A DNA stretch of 64,000 bases, from the IMG/VR virus record IMGVR_UViG_3300034021_000678, positions 36,126 to 100,125 of that record, one strand, 5' to 3'. This DNA is from a virus. Below, one piece after another: positions 22,475-31,330 of this stretch; within the stretch, counting starts at the first letter, position 1; the number at the start of each line of letters is the position of its first letter. The position numbers and the translations under genes are program-made. The notes under the pieces were generated by a model that ran no database searches, was not told where the DNA came from, and saw only the letters and a list, made by a program, of their open reading frames with translations.

Positions 22475-24239
22475 TTGGGGTGGCGCTTTCAGCTACGGGG
22501 ACAACAACTCTATTAAACTAAACGGAAGCAATATTACCCAACTATTGGGCGAGAATGGAGCAGGCAAGTCTTCTATTGCCTTAATCATTCAGGAAGCTTT
22601 CTTTAATAAAAACTCAAAAGGTATTAAGAAAGCAGACATACCTAATAGGCTAGGAGATGGTTCGTATTGGATTAAGCTACCTTTTACCTTAAACGGTAAG
22701 CACTATGTAATTCAGATAACACGTAAAGGTACACTGAAAGTTAAACTGACTGAGAATGGAGAAGACATAAGCTCCCACACAGCTACAGAAACTTTTAAAA
22801 CTATTGAATCTTTAATAGGTATGGATTTTAAAACATTCGTACCCCTTATATACCAAAGCACTACAGAGGGGCTATCATTTTTAACTGCAACAGATACCAA
22901 TAGAAAAAAGTTTCTTATTGATCTATTTGGGTTAAATGAATATGATTCTTATCATGCTATGTTTAAGGAAATTGTATCCGAAACAGTAACAGCTGTAGCA
23001 CGTATAGAGGGTCAAATTAATTCCCTATCTAGCTGGATAAAGAAGAATGAAAATCTACCAGACAAAAAAGATATGATGCTAGTACCTGAAGTTCCAGCAA
23101 ATGAGGAACTTTGGAGTCTAAAAGACAGAATCAATAGAGCCAAGGAAACCAATAAAAAGATAGAGTCCAATAACAAGCTAACAGAGATACTAAAAAGCAT
23201 ATCTTTCGACAAAACTTTAGTAGGACAAATAAAAGAGGATACTTCTAGTATCAACACCGAGCTAGGTGGGTTAGAGTTTGAAATTAAAAGTCGCAAAGCT
23301 TTAATCGCAAAACTAGATTCTCTAGATGATAAATGTCCTACGTGTTTACAGCATATAAACAAAATCGAAGTAGCAGAGATCAGGTCAATAACTTTAGACG
23401 GCCTAGAGACTGCTAGGGTTAAAAAAGAGCAACTAACTGCTAAGCTAGCAGAAGTTACTAATATGAATAATCTCATAGCCGACGCCAAGAATAAGCAGAA
23501 TGAATGGGAGTCTCTATACACAAAAGTGGACAGGACTCTTACCAAGACGCTAGAAGATGTTGACGAGATTAACCAGCGCATTATATTAATGGAAGCGGAA
23601 CTTGGTCGAAACAAGAAAATTTACGATGCAGCGATCCAAAATAATATGGAAGCCGAGAAGCACAATGCACGAATTTCGGTCATTCTTGAACAATTAAACG
23701 AGCATAGAGAAGAGCTGGCCAAGGTACAACAGCGCTTAAAAACAGCAAACACCGAACTCGGTTTATTAGAAATTTTGAAAAAAGCGTTTTCGACCAATGG
23801 GTTGGTAGCCTACAAATTAGAAAACCTCGTGAAGGACTTAGAGAATGTCACGAACAATTACTTAGGTGAGCTTTCTGATGGAAGATTTACCCTACAATTC
23901 TCAATAACTTCGGACAAGTTAAACGTAAGTTTAACCGATGACGGAGCAGAGATCGAAGTAGCAGCCTTATCTAGTGGAGAACTTGCCCGCGTTAATACAG
24001 CTACGCTATTAGCAATTAGAAAATTAATGAATTCCATATCTAAAACTCAAGTAAACATATTATTTCTAGACGAGGTAATGAACGTACTTGATGAGTATGG
24101 GAAAGATCGATTAGTAGAGGTATTACTACAGGAAGAGGGCTTGAATACATTCTTAGTATCGCATGGTTGGTCTCACCCCTTGCTCCAAAAGATTACCGTT
24201 ACGAAAGAAGACGGAGAGTCAAGGTTGAACAATGGTTGA
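22452..24239 (+). CDS. Recombination ATPase, SbcC/Rad50/gp46-like
   Basis: Walker A LLGENGAGKSSIALIIQ (near residue 31-47), Q-loop region VPLIYQSTTEG, a central coiled coil, the zinc hook CPTC in DDKCPTCLQHI (near residue 300), the ABC signature LSSGELARVNTATLLA and Walker B INILFLDEVMNVLD-type (residues ~533-545), then the SHGWSH switch His. The coiled coil is short (about 300 residues in all), typical of gp46. It clamps DNA and drives the Mre11-like nuclease encoded upstream (23-bp overlap). Overlaps the next gene by 8 bp. Confidence 0.95.
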   Translation: MLIMEEVSWGGAFSYGDNNSIKLNGSNITQLLGENGAGKSSIALIIQEAFFNKNSKGIKKADIPNRLGDGSYWIKLPFTLNGKHYVIQITRKGTLKVKLTENGEDISSHTATETFKTIESLIGMDFKTFVPLIYQSTTEGLSFLTATDTNRKKFLIDLFGLNEYDSYHAMFKEIVSETVTAVARIEGQINSLSSWIKKNENLPDKKDMMLVPEVPANEELWSLKDRINRAKETNKKIESNNKLTEILKSISFDKTLVGQIKEDTSSINTELGGLEFEIKSRKALIAKLDSLDDKCPTCLQHINKIEVAEIRSITLDGLETARVKKEQLTAKLAEVTNMNNLIADAKNKQNEWESLYTKVDRTLTKTLEDVDEINQRIILMEAELGRNKKIYDAAIQNNMEAEKHNARISVILEQLNEHREELAKVQQRLKTANTELGLLEILKKAFSTNGLVAYKLENLVKDLENVTNNYLGELSDGRFTLQFSITSDKLNVSLTDDGAEIEVAALSSGELARVNTATLLAIRKLMNSISKTQVNILFLDEVMNVLDEYGKDRLVEVLLQEEGLNTFLVSHGWSHPLLQKITVTKEDGESRLNNG

Positions 24240-24666
24240 TGCACGCGCTAAAGGCGCTAGAGGAGAGTACGCGGTAAGAGATATGATGAGAGAGCACACC
24301 GGAATGCAGTGGGAACGAACCCCTGCTTCTGGGGCTCTTGAGTACCAAAAAGGCGATCTGTATATACCTAATGAAAAACCTAGGTATATTATTGAGGTTA
24401 AGAACTATAAAGAAAGTCCTTTATCGGACAAAATACTAACCAACACAACTAACAATTTAAACCAGTGGTGGACTAAGTTGGTTCATCAAGCTAGCCAAGT
24501 GCCAGCTACCCCTATACTGTTTTTCAAGTACGACAGGTCTAAATGGTTTGTTACTGTAGATCGCGAACCGAGAACCGTAATAAACTACTTGCATTGGAAG
24601 GCAAAAGGGTGCTATACTATGCTTGGTGAAGAATGGTTACAAAAAGAATGGAAACACTATGGCTAA
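24232..24666 (+). CDS. PD-(D/E)XK nuclease, Holliday-junction resolvase-like
   Basis: The 144-residue protein opens with KGARGEYAVRDMM (motif with the first Glu) and has the core LEYQKGDLYI ... YIIEVKNYKES, giving the D ... ExK triad near residues 41 and 56-58 of the archaeal Hjc/RecU-type fold. It is compact, without extra domains. The neighbourhood (Rad50/Mre11-like pair upstream, 5' nuclease downstream) suggests resolution of branched DNA before packaging. RBS AAGG, 8-bp overlap with the ATPase gene. A restriction-like or repair nuclease role cannot be excluded. Confidence 0.8.
   Translation: MVDARAKGARGEYAVRDMMREHTGMQWERTPASGALEYQKGDLYIPNEKPRYIIEVKNYKESPLSDKILTNTTNNLNQWWTKLVHQASQVPATPILFFKYDRSKWFVTVDREPRTVINYLHWKAKGCYTMLGEEWLQKEWKHYG
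24589..24618 (+). promoter_or_regulatory. Possible promoter TTGCAT-18-TATACT inside resolvase gene
   Basis: TTGCAT 24589-24594 and TATACT 24613-24618 with 18-bp spacing, ending GTGCTATACTA like the 14380 and 20446 promoters. It lies 40 bases before the exonuclease ATG. The weaker -35 and coding location keep this tentative. Confidence 0.4.
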
Positions 24667-25504
24667 AAACTTCGAGTCAGAGCCTCGCGACCCCAAGAAC
24701 GTACTAATCGTAGACGCTCTTAACTTAGCTTTTAGGTGGAAACATGCCTCACGTCCTTCCGATATGCCAGACGGGTTCCTTGACACAGTCCGCTCGCTAG
24801 CTAAATCTTACGAGTGCGGTCGAATATTGGTGGTTGCTGACGGTCCAGGGGGTTCTAAGTGGCGTAAAGAAAAGCACCCCGGCTACAAAGGCTCTAGAAA
24901 GCTTAAATACGAGAAAGAAACTGAAGCAGAGAAAAAAGCTGCTCAAGAATTTTTCGGCTATTATGAGCGAACACTTTCTGAGCTTGGTAATATCCCACTT
25001 GTTCGATACCCAGGAGTTGAAGCTGATGATATTGCTGCGTTCATCGTAGAAAACAAATATAATCTCGACATCAATTCCATCTGGCTTATTTCCTCCGACG
25101 CAGACTGGGACCTTCTCATCGAAGAAGACGTATCCCGTTTTTCCACGGTTACGCGCAAAGAAATTACCGTGGATACATGGGAACATCCCGTAGGCCCCGA
25201 CGACTATATACATCTCAAGACACTTGTTGGAGACAAGGGTGATGACGTTCCAGGAGTGGATGGAGTAGGACCAGTTCGTGCTGCTAAACTTATTGCAGAA
25301 TACGGTACGGTATTTGATCTTATCGAAGCTCTGCCCCTGCCCGGTAAAGCAGCGTATATTCAAAATCTAAATAAGTCAAAAGATTCTATGCTTCTATCTT
25401 ATGAACTTATGGATCTCAGGTCTTTTCACGTAGACGCTATTGGGGAGCAACTCCCCGCGCTGAAAGCACAATTAAATGGCATATTCTCTAGTAACCTACC
25501 CTGA
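24659..25504 (+). CDS. 5'-3' exonuclease (FEN/RNase H-like)
   Basis: ATG 24659 is chosen over the upstream TTG because GGAAA precedes it and the added residues look like antisense-free filler. N-terminal LIVDALNLAFRWKHA (first Asp), LVVADGPGGSKWRKEKHPGYKGSR (Asp, basic arch), YPGVEADDIAA and LISSDADWDLL (acidic metal sites), then the H3TH motif GDKGDDVPGVDGVGPVRAAK. 281 aa, the size of T4 RNase H or the T5 flap nuclease. Removes RNA primers and flaps, complementing the polymerase, which lacks this domain. Overlaps the deformylase gene by 29 bp. Confidence 0.93.
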   Translation: MAKNFESEPRDPKNVLIVDALNLAFRWKHASRPSDMPDGFLDTVRSLAKSYECGRILVVADGPGGSKWRKEKHPGYKGSRKLKYEKETEAEKKAAQEFFGYYERTLSELGNIPLVRYPGVEADDIAAFIVENKYNLDINSIWLISSDADWDLLIEEDVSRFSTVTRKEITVDTWEHPVGPDDYIHLKTLVGDKGDDVPGVDGVGPVRAAKLIAEYGTVFDLIEALPLPGKAAYIQNLNKSKDSMLLSYELMDLRSFHVDAIGEQLPALKAQLNGIFSSNLP

Positions 25505-25913
25505 CCCTAGGCTTAAAGTAGATCATAGTAAACCTATACGGTTTCACGATTATCGAGATAGCATAGACATAGCCTTTTCTATAATGGAAAAAGTTATGAA
25601 AGAAGAAAAGGGGCTGGGTATTGCGGCCGTACAAATTGGTATTCATATGCCCTTATGTATAGTAGGGGATGTTCATATGATAAACCCTAAAGTAGAGCAC
25701 CTATCTTTTGAGTTAGAGGCTATGTTAGAAGGCTGCCTCTCCTGCACAGGGGAGCGTATAAAATTGTCTAGGCCTAAGACAGTTGATGCAAGTTACGTAA
25801 ATCTTAAGGGCAAGACGATAAAAACTAAGTTAGATGGCTTGTACGCCAGGTGTTTTCTTCACGAAGTAGACCACATTCGTGGCAAGCTAATAAAGGATTA
25901 TAGTGCGAATTAA
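25476..25913 (+). CDS. def: Peptide deformylase
   Basis: All three metal-site motifs are visible: GLGIAAVQIG (motif 1, near residue 46), EGCLSC (motif 2, with the metal Cys, near 86) and HEVDHIRG (motif 3, HExxH, near 127). The 145 aa length matches the shortened phage enzymes that lack the bacterial C-terminal tail. It removes N-formyl groups from nascent proteins; phages of photosynthetic and heterotrophic aquatic bacteria carry it, possibly to keep translation products maturing during infection. Lies in overlap with the exonuclease (29 bp) and nrdA (11 bp). Confidence 0.95.
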   Translation: MAYSLVTYPDPRLKVDHSKPIRFHDYRDSIDIAFSIMEKVMKEEKGLGIAAVQIGIHMPLCIVGDVHMINPKVEHLSFELEAMLEGCLSCTGERIKLSRPKTVDASYVNLKGKTIKTKLDGLYARCFLHEVDHIRGKLIKDYSAN

Positions 25914-27690
25914 TTACGAAAGAGACGATTTGCTGGATGAGTTCAGCATCAAAACACTAGGAGATAGATACTTACTGCCCGGCGAAACATCGCCACAAGA
26001 GGCATTTGCGCGAGCAGCGATGACATTTGCCGACAATGAGGAACATGCTCAAAGACTTTATGACTACGCTAGCTTACATTGGTTTATGTTTGCTACTCCT
26101 CTTCTTAGCAACGGTGGCAGTTCTCGTGGGCTCCCTATTTCTTGTTTTCTTAATTATGTTGACGACAATAGGAAGGGTATTACAGAAATTTTCACGGAAG
26201 ACGCCTTCCTCTCATCAGTGGGAGGAGGAATCGGTACTTACTGGGGAGATATTAGATCGACAGGAGAGAAAACCTCCAGCGGGTCGGAGTCAACCGGACT
26301 AGTGCCATTCATGAAAGTTACAGACTCTCTAATGCTAGCGTTCTCACAGGGCGTTACACGTAGGGGCTCAAACGCTGCCTATCTTGATATTTCACACCCT
26401 GAAATCGAAGAGTTCCTAGACATTCGTAGACCTACTGGTGACATTAACCGTGCGTGTCTTAACCTACATCATGGCGTAGTAATTTCCGATAAGTTTATGA
26501 GAATTATTGAACGCGCCACACAAGCTAAAGCTTTAGGTGAAGAGTTTGACGATTCTTGGGCGCTTATCGACCCTAAATCCAAGAGAGTAACAAAAACAGT
26601 ATCTGCCAAATCTCTTTGGATTAAAATCTTGCAAAACCGCGCCGAAACAGGCGAGCCCTACATGGTATGGGGCGATACAATGAATGACTCGCTACCAGAC
26701 TACCAGCGTAAGCTAGGTTTAAAAGTTCGTCAATCAAATCTGTGTACAGAGATTACTCTAGCAACTGACGCAAATAGAACTGCCGTTTGCTGTCTTTCTT
26801 CCGTCAACGTAGAAAAGTTTGACGAATGGAAGAATGATGAATACTTTATTGGCGATCTTATTCGTATGCTGGACAATGTTATACAGCACTTTATTGATAA
26901 CGCTCCTGAGCAACTCTACAAAGCGATTTACAGCGCTATGCGAGAAAGATCACTGGGTCTAGGGGCAATGGGCTTTCACTCTTACCTACAAAGTAAGAAC
27001 ATTCCTATTGAAACTCCAATGGCTAAATCTATAAATATGAAAATATTTTCTAATATAAAGGAAAAAGCAAATGCAGAAACAAGAAAACTCGCAGACGAAA
27101 GAGGCCCCTGCCCAGACGCAAAAGGTTACGAAAACGTACGTAATGCCCATCTTCTCGCCATTGCTCCCAATGCAAGTAGCAGCATTATATGTGGAAACAC
27201 TTCTCCAGGCGTGGAACCGTATGCTGCTAACGCCTACAACCAAAAAACAATGAGTGGGACAAATACCCACAAAAATAAACATCTAGAAAAAGTACTGGAA
27301 GCCCACGGCAAAAATACAGATGAGACATGGGCTTCTATCGTAGAAAATAAAGGCTCTGTTCAACATCTTGAGTTTCTATCTGATTGGGAAAAAGATGTGT
27401 TTAAAACAGCTTCGGAAATTGACCAGAGATGGCTTGTTGAACTAGCTGCGGATAGACAAGAATTTATCTGCCAGGCTCAGTCTATAAACCTATTCTTCCC
27501 AGCGAATGTAAGCAAGCAAGAGCTACACTATGTTCATTTGCTGGCATGGAAAAAAGGGCTTAAGAGTCTTTACTATCTTCGTTCCGAAGCCGAAAGACAA
27601 TCAGATAAACTATCAAAATCTACAGTCAAACATACTTTTGACTTTAGTAAACCAGTAGACACGCAAGAGTGTCTAGCGTGCGAAGGCTGA
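25903..27690 (+). CDS. nrdA: Ribonucleoside-diphosphate reductase alpha subunit (class I)
   Basis: Active-site cysteines appear in GLPISCFL (first redox Cys), SNLCTEI (radical Cys and Glu) and CCLSSVN (second redox Cys); the loop SSIICGNTSPGVEPYAANAY is typical. The C-terminus keeps the redox pair as ECLACEG. At 595 aa the protein lacks an N-terminal ATP-cone, so overall activity is probably not dATP-inhibited. It reduces NDPs to dNDPs with NrdB next door (3 bp spacing). GTG start at 25903, preceded by AAGGA, overlaps the deformylase gene. Confidence 0.95.
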   Translation: MRINYERDDLLDEFSIKTLGDRYLLPGETSPQEAFARAAMTFADNEEHAQRLYDYASLHWFMFATPLLSNGGSSRGLPISCFLNYVDDNRKGITEIFTEDAFLSSVGGGIGTYWGDIRSTGEKTSSGSESTGLVPFMKVTDSLMLAFSQGVTRRGSNAAYLDISHPEIEEFLDIRRPTGDINRACLNLHHGVVISDKFMRIIERATQAKALGEEFDDSWALIDPKSKRVTKTVSAKSLWIKILQNRAETGEPYMVWGDTMNDSLPDYQRKLGLKVRQSNLCTEITLATDANRTAVCCLSSVNVEKFDEWKNDEYFIGDLIRMLDNVIQHFIDNAPEQLYKAIYSAMRERSLGLGAMGFHSYLQSKNIPIETPMAKSINMKIFSNIKEKANAETRKLADERGPCPDAKGYENVRNAHLLAIAPNASSSIICGNTSPGVEPYAANAYNQKTMSGTNTHKNKHLEKVLEAHGKNTDETWASIVENKGSVQHLEFLSDWEKDVFKTASEIDQRWLVELAADRQEFICQAQSINLFFPANVSKQELHYVHLLAWKKGLKSLYYLRSEAERQSDKLSKSTVKHTFDFSKPVDTQECLACEG

Positions 27691-27693
27691 CAC

Positions 27694-28647
27694 ATGTTAA
27701 CAGAAACCAGAGAATACTACCGCCCTTTTTCCTACCCATGGGCATATGATTATTATAAGGCTCAAAATAGAATGCATTGGCAGCCAGAGGAAGTCCCTCT
27801 GGCTGACGATATCAAAGACTATAACCAGAAGCTAAACCCAGGTAGTAAGAAACTAATCACTCAAATTTTTAGGTTCTTTACTCAGGCTGACGTAGACGTG
27901 GCGGGCGGGTATGCTCAGCATTACTTGCCCACATTTAAACCGCCTGAAATTAGAATGATGATGAGCGCTTTTGCAGGTATGGAAGCTACTCATATCGACG
28001 CATACTCACTCTTAATTGAAACACTGGGGTTGCCTGATGCAGAATACAAAATGTTCTCGAACTATAAATCTATGCGTGACAAGCATGAATACCTCAATGA
28101 ATTTAACATGCAATCCCCCGAAAATATCGCCAAGAGCTTGGCAGTTTATTCTGGCTTCACTGAAGGCGTACAATTATTCTCCAGCTTTGCCATCCTACTT
28201 AATTTCCCGAGGCATAATCTAATGAAGAATATGGGCCAGATTATTAGCTGGTCCATCAGGGATGAGAACCTCCATGTTGAGGGCATGACTCGCCTATTCA
28301 GAACTTATATCGAAGAAAACCCACATCTGTGGACAGACGAGCTTAAGGCTTCTCTCTACAACATATGCAAAAAGATTGTAGAACTAGAGGACGCTTTCAT
28401 AGATACTTGTTTCGAGGGAGCTAAATTAGAAGACCTAGAGTCAGAAGAAGTAAAACAATATATTAGATTCATTGCTGGCAGAAGACTTAATCAGCTAGGG
28501 CTAAACAATATTTTTGGTATTGAGAAAAACCCACTACCTTGGGTAGACTCTATGATTAACGCTGTAGAGCATACAAATTTCTTTGAGAACAGGTCTACAG
28601 CTTATTCTAAATCAGCAACAACTGGAAACTGGGCAGATATTTTATGA
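27694..28647 (+). CDS. nrdB: Ribonucleoside-diphosphate reductase beta subunit (class I)
   Basis: Di-iron ligands are recognisable: Asp in TQADVDVAGGY, Glu and His in GMEATHIDAYS, Glu in GFTEGVQLFSS, and Glu/His in IRDENLHVEGM. The Tyr four residues after the first His (HIDAY) is the expected radical Tyr, so this looks like a classical tyrosyl-radical subunit. 317 aa, compact. It generates the radical used by NrdA. Stop overlaps the methyltransferase start (ATGA). Confidence 0.95.
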   Translation: MLTETREYYRPFSYPWAYDYYKAQNRMHWQPEEVPLADDIKDYNQKLNPGSKKLITQIFRFFTQADVDVAGGYAQHYLPTFKPPEIRMMMSAFAGMEATHIDAYSLLIETLGLPDAEYKMFSNYKSMRDKHEYLNEFNMQSPENIAKSLAVYSGFTEGVQLFSSFAILLNFPRHNLMKNMGQIISWSIRDENLHVEGMTRLFRTYIEENPHLWTDELKASLYNICKKIVELEDAFIDTCFEGAKLEDLESEEVKQYIRFIAGRRLNQLGLNNIFGIEKNPLPWVDSMINAVEHTNFFENRSTAYSKSATTGNWADIL

Positions 28648-29267
28648 GAAAAGATGTAGAGTACAGAAGTGGTGGTTTCTACACTAGAGATAAAAATACT
28701 TGGCTCTGGCCTAAAGATGACAAAGGGGCGTGGGAGTGGATGTGTATGGAGCCGCATCTACCTTCTATAGTCACAAAACATGTAAAGCAAAGGCGTACAT
28801 GTATCATTGCCGGAGCACATGCTGGATTCTACACTAAGCAATATGCGTATGCTTTTTATAAGGTAATGGCATTTGAGCCAGAAGCTAGAAATTTTGCTTG
28901 TTTAATTGATAACGTAGAAGAGCCTAATGTAATAAAATTACAAGTATCTTTATCTAATAGAAATAGTCAGCACAGTTTAAAATCTGCAGATAATACAAAC
29001 AGTGGCGGATACTTTATAGTTTCTGGCGAAGACTGTATATCTGTAGAGTTAGACCATATCGTACCTATGGAAGTGGATTTAATACACTTAGATGTAGAAG
29101 GACATGAGCTAGAGGTCTTAGAGGGTGCGCAAGGTATTATTGAGCATTATAAGCCCACGATAGTAGTTGAGCATACTTATCCTAAATACCCTTTAGTTGA
29201 GGAGTTTTTGCGAAGTTTTGATTATACACCAGCAGAAGTCTTAAGGTTCGATACAATATTCACATAA
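28644..29267 (+). CDS. FkbM-family methyltransferase
   Basis: The 207-residue protein has a SAM-binding strand CIIAGAHAGFYTKQYA, an acidic second strand VMAFEPEARNFACL, and the FkbM hallmark VDLIHLDVEGHELEVLEGA followed by PTIVVEHTY. FkbM enzymes methylate hydroxyl groups of sugars or polyketides. It is translationally coupled to nrdB and is the last gene before the bidirectional terminator. Substrate unknown; it may act with the sugar cluster at 4.7-7.6 kb or modify a host surface glycan. Second FkbM-type domain in the window. Confidence 0.85.
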   Translation: MRKDVEYRSGGFYTRDKNTWLWPKDDKGAWEWMCMEPHLPSIVTKHVKQRRTCIIAGAHAGFYTKQYAYAFYKVMAFEPEARNFACLIDNVEEPNVIKLQVSLSNRNSQHSLKSADNTNSGGYFIVSGEDCISVELDHIVPMEVDLIHLDVEGHELEVLEGAQGIIEHYKPTIVVEHTYPKYPLVEEFLRSFDYTPAEVLRFDTIFT

Positions 29268-29270
29268 AGA

Positions 29271-29300
29271 AACCCCCGCAGCCAGAGCTGCGGGGGTTTT
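29271..29300. terminator. Bidirectional intrinsic terminator between convergent operons
   Basis: AACCCCCGCAG (29271-29281) pairs with CTGCGGGGGTT (29288-29298), with a 6-base loop. T run follows on the plus strand and an A-rich flank (AAAGAAA) precedes, giving a T-rich tail on the minus strand. It ends both the early plus operon and the late minus operon. Confidence 0.93.
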
Positions 29301-29302
29301 TT

Positions 29303-29851
29303 CTATCTCCAACGAGGGCCTTCCATCCACCCAACTAGTGAGTTTCTAATGCCACTCGTTACTGGAGTAACTCTATGTGTTAGATAACTAGGAAAAATTA
29401 GTATAGACCCCTGCTCCTTAAATCTATGGGGTTGCTCAATATCTTTGAATTCAAAGACTCCACCCTCATAAGTATTAGGGTCACTAAGTTGTAAAACAAA
29501 AGATAACTTTCTATCGTAGGGGCCGTTCCCTTCCCAGTTTACATCATAATGCCAATCATAAAATCCGTCCTGGGAATATTCTCCAAATTGCAATGGTGGC
29601 ATATAATCTATATCTACATTAAACGCATCTCTATTAGATAACCTTAAATAACGAACAGCCATATTCATCAATTTAGGATCTTCAGTCCAGCCTACTTTAC
29701 TTTTTCTTCCTGAGTATGGAGAATTAGGGTCTGTACCATTAAAAACAGTGCCATCTGCTAATCTACAAGTATTATAGCAAAGATTTATTATTTCTTCACA
29801 CTCCTGCGGAGATACCATCCCTGAAAATAGTCTCCAATTTTGCCTTACCAT
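29303..29851 (-). CDS. 2-oxoglutarate/Fe(II) oxygenase, prolyl 4-hydroxylase-like
   Basis: 182 residues. The iron ligands are visible as YDWHYDVNW (HxD), and the distal His in SYLTHRVTPV, with the 2-oxoglutarate Arg in GIRNSLVGW. The order and spacing are those of the P4H/PKHD family. Such enzymes hydroxylate prolines or other residues; phages often carry them with unknown targets. Here it is the last gene of the late operon, downstream of the giant collagen-like fibre, whose C-terminal part is rich in PPG triplets, so fibre hydroxylation is an attractive inference. GGAG precedes the start by about 10 bases. Confidence 0.88.
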   Translation of the reverse strand: MVRQNWRLFSGMVSPQECEEIINLCYNTCRLADGTVFNGTDPNSPYSGRKSKVGWTEDPKLMNMAVRYLRLSNRDAFNVDIDYMPPLQFGEYSQDGFYDWHYDVNWEGNGPYDRKLSFVLQLSDPNTYEGGVFEFKDIEQPHRFKEQGSILIFPSYLTHRVTPVTSGIRNSLVGWMEGPRWR

Positions 29852-30343
29852 TTAGTTAGTCTCCTTTATCATTGTTATTATGTGCAATGGTACGCCTGAT
29901 TTTCTTTTATTAGCAGGATCCCAGCGAATATCTCCTGGCAATAATTCTTCAATGGCTAAATAATCTTCCATTAATTTAAGTACTTTAGGATCTGTTACTA
30001 TATCTTTTTCTATATCTTTTTGAATCTGTGCTTTTAAACTTCTACCCAATGTCGGGAAAGGAGCTGTAAGGACATGAGTTAAAAAAGTAAATTGAGCTAT
30101 TCCTCTTCTAGGCTCTGTATATCCTTCTACCATTTTAAAACCTTGCCAAGAAAGTTGAGTACTCCAATCCGGGTGCAGTAAAAGCTGCTGCCTAATAACG
30201 TCCTCTTTATTCGCATATTCTTTGCTATTAATATCTAGGCCATTTAGTTTATTTTGCTCTAAAGTTAGCCAATCAGACATAGGGCAAGGACCCGTAAGAT
30301 TTGTTGCAGTTCTCCAAGCCTGTAGTTTATCTTGTATAAACAT
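29852..30343 (-). CDS. Hypothetical protein (163 aa) in tail-fibre operon
   Basis: No family is recognised. The protein starts MFIQDKLQAWRTATNLTGPC, has a helical middle (KEDVIRQQLLLHPDWSTQLS; SLKAQIQKDIEKDI) and ends PLHIITMIKETN. No signal peptide or membrane segment. It is placed between a small tail protein and the oxygenase with essentially no spacing (1-9 bp), so it is a late gene; a chaperone or assembly factor for the collagen-like fibre would fit this position, but nothing in the sequence proves it. Confidence 0.55.
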   Translation of the reverse strand: MFIQDKLQAWRTATNLTGPCPMSDWLTLEQNKLNGLDINSKEYANKEDVIRQQLLLHPDWSTQLSWQGFKMVEGYTEPRRGIAQFTFLTHVLTAPFPTLGRSLKAQIQKDIEKDIVTDPKVLKLMEDYLAIEELLPGDIRWDPANKRKSGVPLHIITMIKETN

Positions 30344-30352
30344 AGTATCTCC

Positions 30353-31030
30353 TTAAAAGTTAGTAATATCAATAACTAAAGCTAAACCCGGCTGATAGTA
30401 AGTAAAAACTGGATCAAAACCATATGTATGTATAGTAGATAATTGAATAGCTGCATTAGTAAAATCTATAACATGTGGAGAGTTATTTTTTGCTCCCCCA
30501 TAATAAGTAAATTCAACTTTGTGACCTTTTTCTACTACGTATCCGTCTTGCTGAAACCCGGGATATAAAAATGCCGTAGCGTAGGTTCTGCCAGATGTAT
30601 AAGTATGAGGATTAGAAACGTCTACTTGAATATAATCTACTATTCTAAATGGTTTATTTCCGCTATGATATACTAGTTCTGCAGCTGAATTAAATATTTG
30701 TAATCCATAATTGTGCGGGCTAGTGGTGGTTACATCAAATATATAAATATTTATCGATGCATCATTAAATCCAGAAGCTATTCTAAACGTCCAGGTAGCC
30801 CCGCTTTTAGTTATAGCAATAACTACTACGTATCTATTAGCACAGTAAAGAGCTATAATAGGATTTACTGCGTTAGTAATAGTATAATCATAATAGTAGT
30901 AATTATAACTACCATCATTGTAATTATTTGAAGTAGTACCACTACTTGCGTTAGTTAATTGAAAGTTTTTATAATTTTCATCTATTTGAAAAATAGATGA
31001 ATCATTTTTAACTTGAATACCTGTAGGCAC
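30353..31030 (-). CDS. Minor tail/fibre-associated protein, paralogue of upstream gene (DUF6453-like)
   Basis: I place the start at GTG 31030, overlapping the upstream stop (TAGTG) behind GGGGAG; then the protein opens MPTGIQVKNDSSIFQIDENY, matching MPQGLQVWDASGNLILDTST of its neighbour. A central LQIFNSAAELVYHSGNKPFR repeats the same idea (Gly/Leu-Gln-Ile/Val-Phe/Trp-x-x-Ala), typical of small tail proteins found after gpJ in many lambda-like phages. 225 aa, all-beta. Tyr-rich stretch near residue 40-55. Role in the tail tip or as fibre cap is inferred. Confidence 0.6.
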   Translation of the reverse strand: MPTGIQVKNDSSIFQIDENYKNFQLTNASSGTTSNNYNDGSYNYYYYDYTITNAVNPIIALYCANRYVVVIAITKSGATWTFRIASGFNDASINIYIFDVTTTSPHNYGLQIFNSAAELVYHSGNKPFRIVDYIQVDVSNPHTYTSGRTYATAFLYPGFQQDGYVVEKGHKVEFTYYGGAKNNSPHVIDFTNAAIQLSTIHTYGFDPVFTYYQPGLALVIDITNF

Positions 31031-31329
31031 TAGTAAACTCCCCAAATAGCCCTAAATTGATTTTCTCCAACAGTACTAACATCTGTAGACCAGTATATAG
31101 TCTCAAGATAATAAAAAACAGCAACATTAGCCCAGTAAGGAGTTACAATACTATTAGGGTTATACACTGTAATAAATGGAGTTCCGTAAGTTTCTATGCC
31201 TGGTACAGGTATAGTTCCAGAGTATGGATATCCTCCAACATCTTGATAGCCTAAAACACGCCCAAGCCTAGTGCTTGTATCTAATATGAGATTGCCAGAT
31301 GCATCCCACACTTGTAATCCTTGCGGCAT
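31030..31329 (-). CDS. Small tail protein (DUF6453-like, 99 aa)
   Basis: Opens MPQGLQVWDASGNLILDTST, the usual N-terminal strand-turn of the small beta-sandwich proteins encoded after tail-tip/fibre genes. Rich in Tyr, Trp and Thr, and ends NQFRAIWGVY. It is a shorter paralogue of the next gene, with which it overlaps by one base. No catalytic motif is visible. Probably a tail-tip accessory or superinfection-related surface protein; this is family-context inference. Confidence 0.6.
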   Translation of the reverse strand: MPQGLQVWDASGNLILDTSTRLGRVLGYQDVGGYPYSGTIPVPGIETYGTPFITVYNPNSIVTPYWANVAVFYYLETIYWSTDVSTVGENQFRAIWGVY

Positions 31330-31330
31330 A

